From CAYLNL01 sp964385175 (GTDB lineage Bacteria; Bacteroidota; Bacteroidia; Flavobacteriales; Flavobacteriaceae): a DNA stretch of 64,000 bases. Under the pieces are notes generated by a model. It saw only the letters and a program-made list of their open reading frames with translations. It made no database searches and had not been told where the DNA came from. The stretch is taken from positions 62,001-126,000 of the forward strand of contig CAYLNL010000005.1 in assembly GCA_964385175.1 (NCBI GenBank). The letters are read 5' to 3'. Each line of letters opens with the position of its first letter. Position 1 is the stretch's first letter. Made by a program: the position numbers and the translations under genes. Shown piece by piece: positions 45,504 to 54,319 of the stretch.

Positions 45504-45989
45504 ATGTTAGTATCGTTTAAAAACTTGCCGGAAACTGCCCGTATCTGGATATACCCGTCTAACCGGTATTTTACAACCCGTGAAGAGGGTGAGATAGAGG
45601 AAAAATTAAGCGCTTTCTTAGAAAACTGGACGGCTCACGGGGCTGGTTTAGAGGCGGGGTACGAAATTCGGTATAGCCGGTTTATTGTTATTGGGTTGAA
45701 CCAGGAGGTAAATGCCGCTTCGGGCTGCTCTATTGATGTTTCGGTGCATTTTATACAAGAGTTGGAAAAGGAATACGCTCTAACTTTGTTAGACCGCATG
45801 AATGTATCGTTCAGGCAAGAAGAGGAGATTGTGTATTACTCCTTGATAGAATTTAGAAAATTAGCCCGCCAAAAAGAAGTAACCCCTGCTACGGTGGTTT
45901 TTAATAATTTGGCGGCTACTAAAGAAGAGTACGAAACAGCTTGGGAGGTGCCGGCGGCTGATAGCTGGCATAGCCGATTTTTTGGTTAA
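45504..45989 (+). CDS. Conserved flavobacterial protein (often mislabelled ABC transporter ATPase)
   Basis: This 161-residue protein (MLVSFKNLPETARIWIYPSNRYFT..., ending ADSWHSRFFG) matches my memory of a small protein found after the CCG gene in flavobacteria, sometimes annotated as an ABC transporter ATPase although no Walker motifs are present. Function unknown. I chose the ATG at 45504 because the 15 residues encoded upstream are not typical of the family. Its presence here supports the view that the segment from 44510 is the continuation of the mlaD / Fe-S cluster. Confidence 0.75.
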   Translation: MLVSFKNLPETARIWIYPSNRYFTTREEGEIEEKLSAFLENWTAHGAGLEAGYEIRYSRFIVIGLNQEVNAASGCSIDVSVHFIQELEKEYALTLLDRMNVSFRQEEEIVYYSLIEFRKLARQKEVTPATVVFNNLAATKEEYETAWEVPAADSWHSRFFG

Positions 45990-46049
45990 GTAGTAGGATA
46001 AGCGGGAGAAATCTTTTCATTTTTATGTGGGTTTGCAAGAGTTTTCTTC

Positions 46050-46841
46050 TTATTCCTTTAATTTTTCTTTAAGTTTCTCCCATGTTCCAGGTTTTAGAAC
46101 AGGTTTGTTTATAACAGTTTTATCTTTAGCATAGTCAATTATATACTCCGCTCTTTCTTTTGAATCGGGGTGTGTACTAACCCAGGATGGGTAGTTTATA
46201 GTTTCGGTATCGGAAATTTTATATAAAAAATCTGCCAATGACCCGGGAGTTATATTGGCATTGGCGAGATAATCAACAGCCTTTATATCGGCTTCTTTCT
46301 CCAAATTCCTGTCAAAAGCAGAAGAAGACAATTTTTTAGTAACCTCTTTCATAATTTCTGAACCACCATTGCCAGTAGTCATGGAAAGTAAAACAGATAG
46401 CCCTACTTCTTTTACCAGCTTTTTCATCACGTGGTTATGGTGTATGTGGGCTATCTCATGACAAATTACCCCGCTGAGTTCTTCTGGCTTGTCGGCGGCA
46501 TAAATGAGCCCGGTGTATAATAGTAAATGGCCATCTGGAAGGGCGAAAGCATTGATTTCATCTTTATTCAGGATATGAATTTTTATATGAGACCTGTTTA
46601 TTTTATTGCTAAGGCAGATAACATTTACAAGACTGTCCACCGACTTATTGATGAATTGATTTTTATTTTCGTCCCCTGTTTTTCTGAAGATTTCCCAAAA
46701 AAGTTCCCCGAGCTTTTCTTCTGTTCTTTTAGTGTTTTTTTCAATTTTTAAAACCGTAATCCAGTCAACCTGCCTCAATATTAACCATGAGGCGAAAAAT
46801 AGAATCAGGATAGTGAATCCTTGCAGCAAAATTTTTTTCAT
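46050..46841 (-). CDS. M48-family zinc metallopeptidase
   Basis: This 263-residue membrane-anchored protease has an N-terminal hydrophobic segment (about 5-22), the zinc site HEIAH at 128-132 within CHEIAHIHHNH, and the third ligand in LEKEADIKAVDYL. The overall layout resembles BepA/Oma1-type periplasmic quality-control proteases. It is last in a four-gene minus-strand operon, overlapping the preceding gene by 4 bp. Confidence 0.9.
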   Translation of the reverse strand: MKKILLQGFTILILFFASWLILRQVDWITVLKIEKNTKRTEEKLGELFWEIFRKTGDENKNQFINKSVDSLVNVICLSNKINRSHIKIHILNKDEINAFALPDGHLLLYTGLIYAADKPEELSGVICHEIAHIHHNHVMKKLVKEVGLSVLLSMTTGNGGSEIMKEVTKKLSSSAFDRNLEKEADIKAVDYLANANITPGSLADFLYKISDTETINYPSWVSTHPDSKERAEYIIDYAKDKTVINKPVLKPGTWEKLKEKLKE

Positions 46842-47275
46842 AGTTTAGGTTTACATATTATTTGAGTGAGAGGCCCGTAAAACCACCATTCAATATGAAT
46901 GCCTTTTCTTGTTTGCACGGCTGTATAAATAGTGGCTATAAATTCGGTGAGGTTAAAAATAAGGGCTGTTAACAGGTAAGCAATATATATAATGCTAAGA
47001 TTTTTAGAGCCCATTAGTATATAAATAGTCCACCAGAAACCTACACTATTGATAATGACTATTGAAAACTGGGATAGCAGCGCCTGGGTGCAGTGCCAGC
47101 GAACAAAATAAGCTGCTTTTCGGTTAGCTATATAAAAAAATAAGGTAGCCACTAGATTTAGTATAGGTAAGGGCAACCCAACAATGAATACTACTAATGA
47201 CATAAGGTAACTGTTGGAAGCTTTTTCTGCTTCGTGCTCTTCTGGTTTGTAGGCAAATTTTTTTGTATGTATCAT
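46838..47275 (-). CDS. Small multi-span membrane protein (DUF4870/Tic20-like)
   Basis: This 145-residue protein has about three or four membrane spans and a conserved-looking RKAAYFVRWHCTQALLSQF segment near residue 53, which resembles the DUF4870 family ('F-V-R-x-H-x-x-Q'). Function unknown. It overlaps the genes on both sides by 4 bp, so its expression is tightly linked to the DUF2752 protein and the M48 protease. Confidence 0.7.
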   Translation of the reverse strand: MIHTKKFAYKPEEHEAEKASNSYLMSLVVFIVGLPLPILNLVATLFFYIANRKAAYFVRWHCTQALLSQFSIVIINSVGFWWTIYILMGSKNLSIIYIAYLLTALIFNLTEFIATIYTAVQTRKGIHIEWWFYGPLTQIICKPKL

Positions 47276-47688
47276 AACCCTTTTTTAATATTCCAAATCC
47301 AGTTAATAAGTACCAATACAATGAGCGGTATGGCAAGTATAGGTTTTTTTAGATATGTTTCAGCAGTCGAATAAAAATTAAAGAGCGTATTCTTTTTGGC
47401 GATAATATCTGCTATAATCCAGGGAGGTATAAACAGCATTATAAGAGCAATCCCAATTCCAAATGGATTTATATACAGAGATTGGGCAATGTTTCCCTTT
47501 ATAAGGGAAATAATAGCTCTTGTGGAACCACAAGAAGGGCAGGGTATAGCGGTAGTGCGTTTAAGGAGGCAAATTTCTATTGAATTGCTTTTGGTGTGTA
47601 TGGATGTTATTACATAATAGAGCCAGCCATACCCTGCCATACAAGCCATAAGTAGCGTAGCATATAGCTTATTTCTGGATAGAAACAT
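47272..47688 (-). CDS. DUF2752 membrane protein
   Basis: This 138-residue protein has a CPSCGSTRA motif near residue 49 followed by hydrophobic spans, characteristic of DUF2752. Function unknown. It overlaps the next gene by 4 bp and follows the TM2 gene by 2 bp. Such proteins commonly travel with TM2-domain proteins in Bacteroidota. Confidence 0.85.
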   Translation of the reverse strand: MFLSRNKLYATLLMACMAGYGWLYYVITSIHTKSNSIEICLLKRTTAIPCPSCGSTRAIISLIKGNIAQSLYINPFGIGIALIMLFIPPWIIADIIAKKNTLFNFYSTAETYLKKPILAIPLIVLVLINWIWNIKKGL

Positions 47689-47690
47689 GG

Positions 47691-48026
47691 CTACAAAACT
47701 TGCTGAAGTTTCATTATGTTTTTTTCTCGGGTGGCATCCATAATTAAGAACCAGTCAATAATTTGCCATATTCCTAAACCCCCGCATGTTATAAGTTTCC
47801 CTACACCCAATCCTGTATCCCCAATAAAAAAACGGTCTATTCCCAATCCACCACCGAGTAGTGAAATAATAAGACTGGTTGTAGGGTCTTTAAATTGTAG
47901 TGTTTGCACCAAACTCCACTTAGCATCATCCATCTGCAGGAGTTTTTCTCTTATTTGGTGAATTTGGTGACTCTGAAAGAATTTTCCATTTGTCATGATA
48001 AACATGTCAACTTTTTGTGCATCCAT
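47691..48026 (-). CDS. TM2 domain-containing protein
   Basis: This 111-residue protein has the TM2 pattern in its second half: SLIISLLGGGLGIDRFFIGDTGLGVGKLITCGGLGIWQIIDWFLI, two membrane helices joined by a short D-R-F-(F/Y)-x-G turn. The N-terminal 50 residues are charged and cytoplasmic. It is the first gene of the operon with DUF2752, the small membrane protein and the M48 protease. Confidence 0.9.
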   Translation of the reverse strand: MDAQKVDMFIMTNGKFFQSHQIHQIREKLLQMDDAKWSLVQTLQFKDPTTSLIISLLGGGLGIDRFFIGDTGLGVGKLITCGGLGIWQIIDWFLIMDATREKNIMKLQQVL

Positions 48027-48347
48027 TTTTTAGGTTAGTTAAATTGTTCCTACTCATTAGGCTTTTCGGTTACGCCTCGTTTTTTTTAATGGTTTCGCGC
48101 CTCCATTTCAGCGCTCAATGATACAATTTTTTTGGCACATATAAAAAGTAGTATTTTCTTATTTTTTTTATTAGTGTAGAAACATTTTTAGATTTTTATG
48201 CCTATTTTCTTTATATAAAGAAAAATAAAGGCGTATAATAAAAATATTATTGTGTTTTGATATAGCTATTTTTTACTGTTTTGCAATTTATTGTTGCGCC
48301 CACAATAAGGTATCCTTACTATATAAAAGTAAACGCTACAGAGATTT
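48027..48347. other. A+T-rich intergenic region with a 20-bp palindrome
   Basis: No gene is visible. TTTTCTTTATATAAAGAAAA (48205-48224) is a perfect 20-bp palindrome with GCC before and GGC after it. It probably contains the promoter of the TM2 operon, though no exact TAnnTTTG box stands close to that start. Confidence 0.6.
48205..48224. repeat. Perfect 20-bp palindrome
   Basis: TTTTCTTTATATAAAGAAAA is self-complementary and framed by 'gcc' and 'ggc'. It could be a binding site for a dimeric regulator or an intrinsic hairpin. It lies about 180 bp upstream of the TM2 operon and about 125 bp past the stop codon of the DUF4837 gene. Confidence 0.7.
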
Positions 48348-49331
48348 TCAGGCAGGTTTTTTCTTTTCTAACCGTATAGATTGTAATATAGCTTCCAATT
48401 CAAACATATAATCTCGTTTGTTCGCGGAGGGTGCAAAGGTAAAACCCTCTATTACCACAAACCGGTTACGGGGAAAGTCTTCTATCATATAATTTATGAA
48501 GGGACCCGCCATGAAAAAATTTTTCATTTCCCACATACCGCGGGTTTCTATAGCTTTTCTGCCAGTTAAGGTAATATCAGAAACATAGGGAGCATAGGCT
48601 TTTTCTGTAATCATGTGCATCCCTTCTTCTCTCCCCGGAATATAGCGTTCACCTATAGAATCGCGCATTTTTATAATCGCCTCTACGCGGGCTTCGCCTT
48701 CTGGTAAAGTATTTAGAGGTATTTCGTATAAAATAATATTCATGGTACCTTTAGGTATCTGGCGCTCTATCCAGAAAAAGTTAGTTTCTTGTTTCACTAT
48801 TTTATAAAGGGAGGGAATAGAGAGAGAAATTCCCAGTGTTTCTTCTATAATAGCTTCTTTATGAGATTTTTCCTGCAATCTTCGCTGGTTTTCTTCAATA
48901 TCGTGTTTTTTGTAGAGTTTAATTAAATCAGGAGCGTGTTCATGTAGCAGGGCAATGATGGTTTCTTCATTTTCGCCTCCCAGATAAGCCACTTTCTGAG
49001 GTTTGGCAAAAGAATTGTCTTTTACGGCAAAAGAAGAGGCGCCTTTTTCTATTATTAAAATGTTTCGGCTGTTTCGGGCAGAGCCGGTGAAGATTTCTGC
49101 CGGCATTTGGTGAATGGAAAAGATAGGCTCTTCCCAGGGCAACCCATCAACGGGAGCGGCAAAGTATTTTCTCACTTCGTCTCCCACTGTTCCGTTCCAA
49201 AGGTCATCATTTATAATTAAGTAAAGAGAATTTATGGCGCCTACCGAACTGGGTAAAAATTTCTGGTTATTTTTAGAGGTACACGTATAGAAAAGGGCGC
49301 AAACACTAAGGGCGAGAAGATATTTTTTCAT
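48348..49331 (-). CDS. DUF4837 family lipoprotein
   Basis: This 327-residue protein has a lipoprotein signal (ALFYTCTSKNN, Cys near 17). The sequence (SSVGAINSLYLIINDDLWNGTVGDEVRKYFAAPVDGLPWEEPIFSI) matches the DUF4837 family of Bacteroidota, function unknown. It lies 22 bp after the LysM lytic transglycosylase gene on the same strand, a pairing I recall from other flavobacteria, which suggests a cell-envelope role. Confidence 0.85.
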   Translation of the reverse strand: MKKYLLALSVCALFYTCTSKNNQKFLPSSVGAINSLYLIINDDLWNGTVGDEVRKYFAAPVDGLPWEEPIFSIHQMPAEIFTGSARNSRNILIIEKGASSFAVKDNSFAKPQKVAYLGGENEETIIALLHEHAPDLIKLYKKHDIEENQRRLQEKSHKEAIIEETLGISLSIPSLYKIVKQETNFFWIERQIPKGTMNIILYEIPLNTLPEGEARVEAIIKMRDSIGERYIPGREEGMHMITEKAYAPYVSDITLTGRKAIETRGMWEMKNFFMAGPFINYMIEDFPRNRFVVIEGFTFAPSANKRDYMFELEAILQSIRLEKKKPA

Positions 49332-49353
49332 AGAGAAACGATTTTTCCGGTAC

Positions 49354-50931
49354 TTAACAGCTACATACTTTTAGCTTGGTTCCTGGTTTTAAATGAGTAC
49401 CGCTAATATCGTTCCATTCTTTAATATTTTCAATAGAAATTCCGGGGAATTTTTGTGCAATGCCCCAAAGAGTGTCTCCTTCCCGCACAGTATAATATTT
49501 TTCGGTTTCGTTTTCTGACTGAGATGGGGAAGACGAAGACGAAGACGATGGAGAGGTGGTTTGGGCTGGTGGTTTTTTAGTGTAGATTATGAGTTTTTGC
49601 CCCACAGAAAGATTATTTTTCCGGAGGCGGTTCCAGTTTTTAAGCTGGTTTACCGTAACCCCGTATTTCCCGGCTATTCTCCCGAGATAGTCGCCGCTTC
49701 GCACCCGATACGTTATCTTGTTATCTATTTCAAAAAGCTGGGGTAAAGGTTTTTCTTTTTTGTCTAACTCCGCCTTAGCATACGCATAGATGGCTTCTTC
49801 ATGGGTTATGAATTTTCCTATGAGCGATTTTGGCAGGCGCAAGGTTTGTTTTTTTCCTTCTATATAGGGGATAATATCTAACTGGTAAGAAGGATTAAAG
49901 AAACGAAGCAGGTTGATGTCTGTATTTAAAACAGTAGCTAATTGCTCAAAGGTGAGGAGTTGCTTTACGTGTATAGTATCGGTTTCAAAGTGGGGAATAT
50001 CTGGTTTTTGGGGTTTAAACCCGTGGGCACTGCCATATTCAAAAATATAGAGCATAGCATAGAAGGCAGGCACATAGCCGGCGGTTTCTACGGGAAGATA
50101 AGGCCTTAAATTCCAATAGTTCTGGTAGCCGCCGGAACGCCGTATAGCTTTAGCTACATTTCCCGGGCCAGAGTTGTAGGCTGCCAGGGCTAAATCCCAG
50201 TCTTTAAAGAGTTCGTACAAATCTGCAAGGTGTTTTGAAGCTGCCCGGGTAGATTTTAGAGGGTCGCTGCGCTCATCTACATAACTACTTACCTCCAAAT
50301 CGTATAATTTCCCGGTGCCATACATAAATTGCCATAAACCGGTAGCTCCAACCCTTGATTTTGCCCGCGGGTTAAGGGCAGATTCTATAATAGGCAGGTA
50401 TTTCATTTCTAAGGGCACTTTGCAGGCATCTAATGCTTGCTCAAAAGTGGGGAAATAAAACATTCCTGCCGTCATAAGAGATTCCAAATATCCTTTTTTC
50501 CAGGATAAGAAACTCTTTATCATTCGCTCCAACTCTGGGTTATAAGCTATATTGAAAGGAGTTTTCTGGTTTAGCCTCTCTAACCGTACCTTTAAGGTAT
50601 CGGTGGGCAAATCGCGAAAAATGGTATCAGTTTCCTGAGACGGGGTTTGGGTAATGGTATGGTACATAGTCTCATACCAGTTTGATTGGTATATTTTCTG
50701 CAACCAAAGGCTATCTATGCGGGCGCCGTCTGAGTTATCCCGTAGCTGGTAGGCTCTATTTTTTTCAGGGAAATATACTTTACCATCTATAAAAATGGCA
50801 GTACTGTCAATAGAAGCAAGAGTTTGAGTTTCTATAGGAAGGGTTTCCAAGCCATTAGGCTCACTGTGTTGGGCATTAGCAAAAAATCCCAAAAATCCCA
50901 ATAATACCCACACTATTTTTCTCATAAACAT
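49354..50931 (-). CDS. mltD: LysM-containing membrane-bound lytic transglycosylase (MltD-like)
   Basis: This 525-residue periplasmic enzyme cleaves peptidoglycan glycan strands. It has a signal peptide (GFLGFFANAQ) and an SLT domain (about 160-310) with catalytic Glu in PIIESALNPRAKSRVGATGLWQFM and the AAYNSGPGNV motif. Two LysM repeats follow (YRVRSGDYLGRIAGKYGV near 413 and YYTVREGDTLWGIAQKF near 479), joined by a Ser/Pro-rich linker. It ends with KVCSC. Upstream of DUF4837 in one operon. Confidence 0.93.
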   Translation of the reverse strand: MFMRKIVWVLLGFLGFFANAQHSEPNGLETLPIETQTLASIDSTAIFIDGKVYFPEKNRAYQLRDNSDGARIDSLWLQKIYQSNWYETMYHTITQTPSQETDTIFRDLPTDTLKVRLERLNQKTPFNIAYNPELERMIKSFLSWKKGYLESLMTAGMFYFPTFEQALDACKVPLEMKYLPIIESALNPRAKSRVGATGLWQFMYGTGKLYDLEVSSYVDERSDPLKSTRAASKHLADLYELFKDWDLALAAYNSGPGNVAKAIRRSGGYQNYWNLRPYLPVETAGYVPAFYAMLYIFEYGSAHGFKPQKPDIPHFETDTIHVKQLLTFEQLATVLNTDINLLRFFNPSYQLDIIPYIEGKKQTLRLPKSLIGKFITHEEAIYAYAKAELDKKEKPLPQLFEIDNKITYRVRSGDYLGRIAGKYGVTVNQLKNWNRLRKNNLSVGQKLIIYTKKPPAQTTSPSSSSSSSPSQSENETEKYYTVREGDTLWGIAQKFPGISIENIKEWNDISGTHLKPGTKLKVCSC

Positions 50932-51119
50932 AAAACCTGTTTTACAGCTATATTTTATAAGTATGTATGCCTATTTTGTTATTATTTAAGAACCCAAAAA
51001 CAACTCCTACTATAATCGTAACCATGCGGAGACAATAAAAAAGAAGTTATTACCAATAAGCTACACAACCCGGGCGCAAGATATGAAAAAAATACAAATT
51101 TTCTATTCTATGCCCCTGC

Positions 51120-52436
51120 TTAATACCGATAATATTCTGGTTTATAGGGTCCTTCCACCGCTACATCAATATAATTTGCCTGGTCATTGGTAAGCGTTTC
51201 CAGTTCCACCCCTATTTTGTCTAAGTGCAGCCGCGCTACCCGCTCATCTAAATGCTTGGGTAACATATACACCTTATTTTCATACGTATCTGCATGATTC
51301 CACAACTCTATCTGAGCGAGCGTTTGATTGGTAAATGAATTACTCATTACAAAACTGGGGTGCCCGGTAGCGCATCCTAAATTCACTAACCGTCCCTCAG
51401 CCAGGAGAATAACATCTTTTCCACTCACAGAATACAAATCAACCTGCGGTTTCACGTTCACGTGCGTGTGCCCGTAATTTTCTTTCAACCAGGCCACATC
51501 TATTTCATTATCAAAATGCCCTATGTTGCACACAATAGTCTTGTCTTTCATCCGCTCAAAATGACGCCCTGTTACTATATCCCTATTGCCAGTGGCTGTA
51601 ACTATAATATCGGCTTTCTCAATAACCGAGTCTAAACGCTTCACCTCATACCCATCCATAGCCGCCTGCAATGCACAAATAGGGTCTATTTCTGTAACCG
51701 TAACAATAGAGCCGGCACCCCTGAAAGACGCTGCCGTACCTTTTCCTACATCGCCATAGCCGCAAACCACTACCCGTTTCCCGGCAAGCATCACATCTGT
51801 AGCTCTGCGAATAGCATCTACAGCGCTCTCGCGGCATCCATATTTATTATCAAATTTCGATTTAGTTACAGAATCATTCACGTTTATAGCCGGCATGGGT
51901 AGCGCCCCTTTCTTCATCCGCTCATAAAGCCGATGCACCCCGGTAGTAGTTTCTTCTGAAATGCCTCGTATGCCCGCCACCAATTCAGGGTATTGGTCTA
52001 ACACCATATTTGTTAAATCTCCCCCATCATCTAAAATCATGTTTAGCGGTTTACGCTCATCCCCGAAGAAAAGCGTTTGCTCAATACACCAGTTAAACTC
52101 CTCTTCCGTCATCCCTTTCCATGCATACACAGGAATTCCCGCAGCGGCAATGGCAGCAGCGGCATGGTCCTGGGTAGAAAAAATATTACAGGAACTCCAG
52201 GTAACCTCAGCTCCTAAAGCGGTAAGCGTTTCAATAAGCACCGCTGTTTGCACGGTCATGTGAAGGCAACCGGCAATGCGGGCCCCTTTCAAAGGTTGTT
52301 GCGCTGCATAAGTTTTGCGGAGCGACATAAGCCCGGGCATTTCTGCCTCGGCTAAAGTTATCTCTTTCCTGCCCCATTCGGCAAGCGATATATCTTTTAC
52401 TTTATATGCCACATGTGGAAGTGTCTTGGTACTCAT
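51120..52436 (-). CDS. ahcY: Adenosylhomocysteinase
   Basis: This 438-residue NAD-dependent enzyme splits S-adenosylhomocysteine to adenosine and homocysteine and so relieves product inhibition of methyltransferases. Visible are HMTVQTAVLIETLTALGAEV, the NAD-binding GYGDVGKGTAASFRGAGS, and the C-terminal LDKIGVELETLT...YKPEYYRY. Full length. It has its own minus-strand promoter and is divergent from the phosphopantetheinyl transferase gene. Confidence 0.97.
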   Translation of the reverse strand: MSTKTLPHVAYKVKDISLAEWGRKEITLAEAEMPGLMSLRKTYAAQQPLKGARIAGCLHMTVQTAVLIETLTALGAEVTWSSCNIFSTQDHAAAAIAAAGIPVYAWKGMTEEEFNWCIEQTLFFGDERKPLNMILDDGGDLTNMVLDQYPELVAGIRGISEETTTGVHRLYERMKKGALPMPAINVNDSVTKSKFDNKYGCRESAVDAIRRATDVMLAGKRVVVCGYGDVGKGTAASFRGAGSIVTVTEIDPICALQAAMDGYEVKRLDSVIEKADIIVTATGNRDIVTGRHFERMKDKTIVCNIGHFDNEIDVAWLKENYGHTHVNVKPQVDLYSVSGKDVILLAEGRLVNLGCATGHPSFVMSNSFTNQTLAQIELWNHADTYENKVYMLPKHLDERVARLHLDKIGVELETLTNDQANYIDVAVEGPYKPEYYRY

Positions 52437-52502
52437 ATTACTTTCTTATTTTTACGGGTTTAAAAACCAATTCTATTATTTTTAATGAAATTTTCCAGAA
52501 TG

Positions 52503-52510
52503 CAAAGGTA
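52503..52510 (-). promoter_or_regulatory. Candidate -7 box, ahcY
   Basis: The minus strand reads TACCTTTG, fitting TAnnTTTG, 66 bases upstream of the ahcY ATG. Confidence 0.55.
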
Positions 52511-52531
52511 CGGAATAACTTTTAAAAACAG

Positions 52532-53179
52532 ATGCCGCTTTATAAAACCATAACTATAAATGAACATACTCGCCTGTTGATATGGAAGATTGAAGAAACC
52601 TTTGAAGACCTGTATCGGGCTGCTGGCTTAACTTTTACTGATGAAAAGCGGGTGAGAGCTATGAAATCGGGCATTCACCGACGCGGTTTCCTAAGCGTGC
52701 GTCACTTGCTCGCAATAGCAGGGTATGAGGCTGCTGATTTGTATTATGACGATTTTGGGAAACCGCATTTAAAAAATGGCAGCCATATTTCTATTACGCA
52801 TTCTTTTAATTTTTCCGCCATTATCTTAAGCGCTATAGAGGTAGGCGTGGATATTGAAAAACAGCATGACACTATTGAAAAAATTGCACCTAAGTTTATT
52901 GGGTATGAATGGAACTACCTGGCGCCACCTTGTTTACAGGAAAAACTTACGGTAATTTGGTGTATTAAAGAAAGCCTTTACAAATCTATGGCAATGAGAG
53001 GCGTGAGTTTTAAACAACACTGCCAGGTGCTGCCTTTTGAGTTGGGCAATGGAAAAACCAAAGCCTGGATTCACTTTAAAAGTGAGGTGCAAAAATATGA
53101 TGTTTCCTTTTTTTCTTTTGAGAATTATAGCTGTGCATACACCCTAAAAGAACCCCTGAACTATGCAAACTGTTTTTGA
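52532..53179 (+). CDS. 4'-phosphopantetheinyl transferase superfamily protein
   Basis: This 215-residue Sfp-type enzyme would attach the phosphopantetheine arm of CoA to carrier proteins. It has the motif SITHSFNFSAIILS and the magnesium-binding VGVDIEKQ near residue 109. WCIKESLYKSMAMRG matches the W-x-x-K-E-x-x-x-K signature near 149. Whether it serves fatty-acid or secondary-metabolite carriers is unknown. It overlaps pnuC by 17 bp, so it heads a five-gene run to rsmG. Confidence 0.88.
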   Translation: MPLYKTITINEHTRLLIWKIEETFEDLYRAAGLTFTDEKRVRAMKSGIHRRGFLSVRHLLAIAGYEAADLYYDDFGKPHLKNGSHISITHSFNFSAIILSAIEVGVDIEKQHDTIEKIAPKFIGYEWNYLAPPCLQEKLTVIWCIKESLYKSMAMRGVSFKQHCQVLPFELGNGKTKAWIHFKSEVQKYDVSFFSFENYSCAYTLKEPLNYANCF

Positions 53180-53795
53180 TTTTTTATTTTCCCAATACGT
53201 CACGTATAAAACTGTAGATATTGTCTTGGAAATTGTAGGTGTTATTTTTGGGTTTTTAAGTGTTTGGTATGCTAAGAAAAACAATATCTGGGTATATCCT
53301 ACCGGGATGGTAAATACCTCTATTTTTGTGTATTTGCTATGGAAATGGGAGCTTTTTGGGGATATGATGATAAATGGCTACTATTTTATAATGAGTGTGT
53401 ATGGCTGGTATATATGGACGCGTAAGGTAGATGCCACTCATGTTACCCCCATCGCCAGAGCTACTGTTACCGAAAAGCGGGCGGGAATGCTTATCTTTGC
53501 AGCAACCCTGCTGTTTGTATATGCAGTGTACCTTTATTTTGATAAATGGAATAGCTGGACGGGTTATGCCGATGCGTTTACCACGGCTGTTTTTTTTGTG
53601 GGGATGTGGCTCATGGCCCGCAAAAAAATTGAGAACTGGCTGTTTTGGATGGTGGGTAACCTCGTTTCCATTCCCTTGTATTTTTATAAAGGACTCACTT
53701 TTACCAGTATAGAGTATGTAGGGTTTTTACTAATAGCTTATTACGGATATGGAGCATGGAAAAAAATCTTGAACAAAAACCCAGCAACCTCATAA
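53163..53795 (+). CDS. pnuC: Nicotinamide riboside transporter PnuC
   Basis: This 210-residue membrane protein has about seven helices (VDIVLEIVGVIFGFLSVWYAKKNNIWVYPTG at the start; YYFIMSVYGWYIWTRK; ENWLFWMVGNLVSIPLYFYKGL). It imports nicotinamide riboside by facilitated diffusion, trapped by phosphorylation in the cell. The next gene, overlapping by 40 bp, encodes a NadR-like kinase, which fits one NAD-salvage unit. Confidence 0.93.
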   Translation: MQTVFDFLFSQYVTYKTVDIVLEIVGVIFGFLSVWYAKKNNIWVYPTGMVNTSIFVYLLWKWELFGDMMINGYYFIMSVYGWYIWTRKVDATHVTPIARATVTEKRAGMLIFAATLLFVYAVYLYFDKWNSWTGYADAFTTAVFFVGMWLMARKKIENWLFWMVGNLVSIPLYFYKGLTFTSIEYVGFLLIAYYGYGAWKKILNKNPATS

Positions 53796-54319
53796 AAGTG
53801 GTGTTGTTTGGGCCCGAATCTACCGGGAAAACCACCCTGGCAGAACAGCTGGCAAGGCAGTATAATACTGTGTGGGTGCCAGAATATGCCCGGGAATACT
53901 TGCAAAATAAATGGAATAACGAGCGAAAAACCTGCGAAGCCAGCGATTTGCTCCCTATTGCGGTGGGGCAAATGCGGTTAGAGAATGAGCTTGCTCCCAA
54001 AGCCACGGATGTGCTTATTTGCGATACCGATTTGTTGGAAACTAAAGTTTATTCTGAAGCCTACTACGGCGGCTCGTGCCACCCTTTGTTAGAAGAGTAT
54101 GCCTTGAAAAATAAGTATAATCTCTATTTTTTAACGTATATTGATGTGCCTTGGGAAAAAGACGATTTACGCGACCGCCCGCACGAGCGCGAGGAGTTTT
54201 TTGCATACTTTAAAAATACTCTTGAAAAATACAATCGTCCCTACGTTCTCTTAAAAGGCGGCATGAAAGAACGCTTGCAAACAGCCATTGCCCAGATTGA
54301 TAAATTGCTGGGAAAATGA
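53756..54319 (+). CDS. NadR-like nicotinamide riboside kinase (AAA family ATP-binding protein)
   Basis: This 187-residue P-loop protein has Walker A GPESTGKT at 19-26, WVPEYAREYL, and the DTDLLETKVYSE segment, as in the ribosylnicotinamide kinase domain of NadR. It lacks the nucleotidyltransferase and DNA-binding domains of full NadR. It would phosphorylate nicotinamide riboside brought in by PnuC. It overlaps pnuC by 40 bp and the DUF4301 gene by 4 bp. Confidence 0.87.
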   Translation: MEKNLEQKPSNLIKVVLFGPESTGKTTLAEQLARQYNTVWVPEYAREYLQNKWNNERKTCEASDLLPIAVGQMRLENELAPKATDVLICDTDLLETKVYSEAYYGGSCHPLLEEYALKNKYNLYFLTYIDVPWEKDDLRDRPHEREEFFAYFKNTLEKYNRPYVLLKGGMKERLQTAIAQIDKLLGK

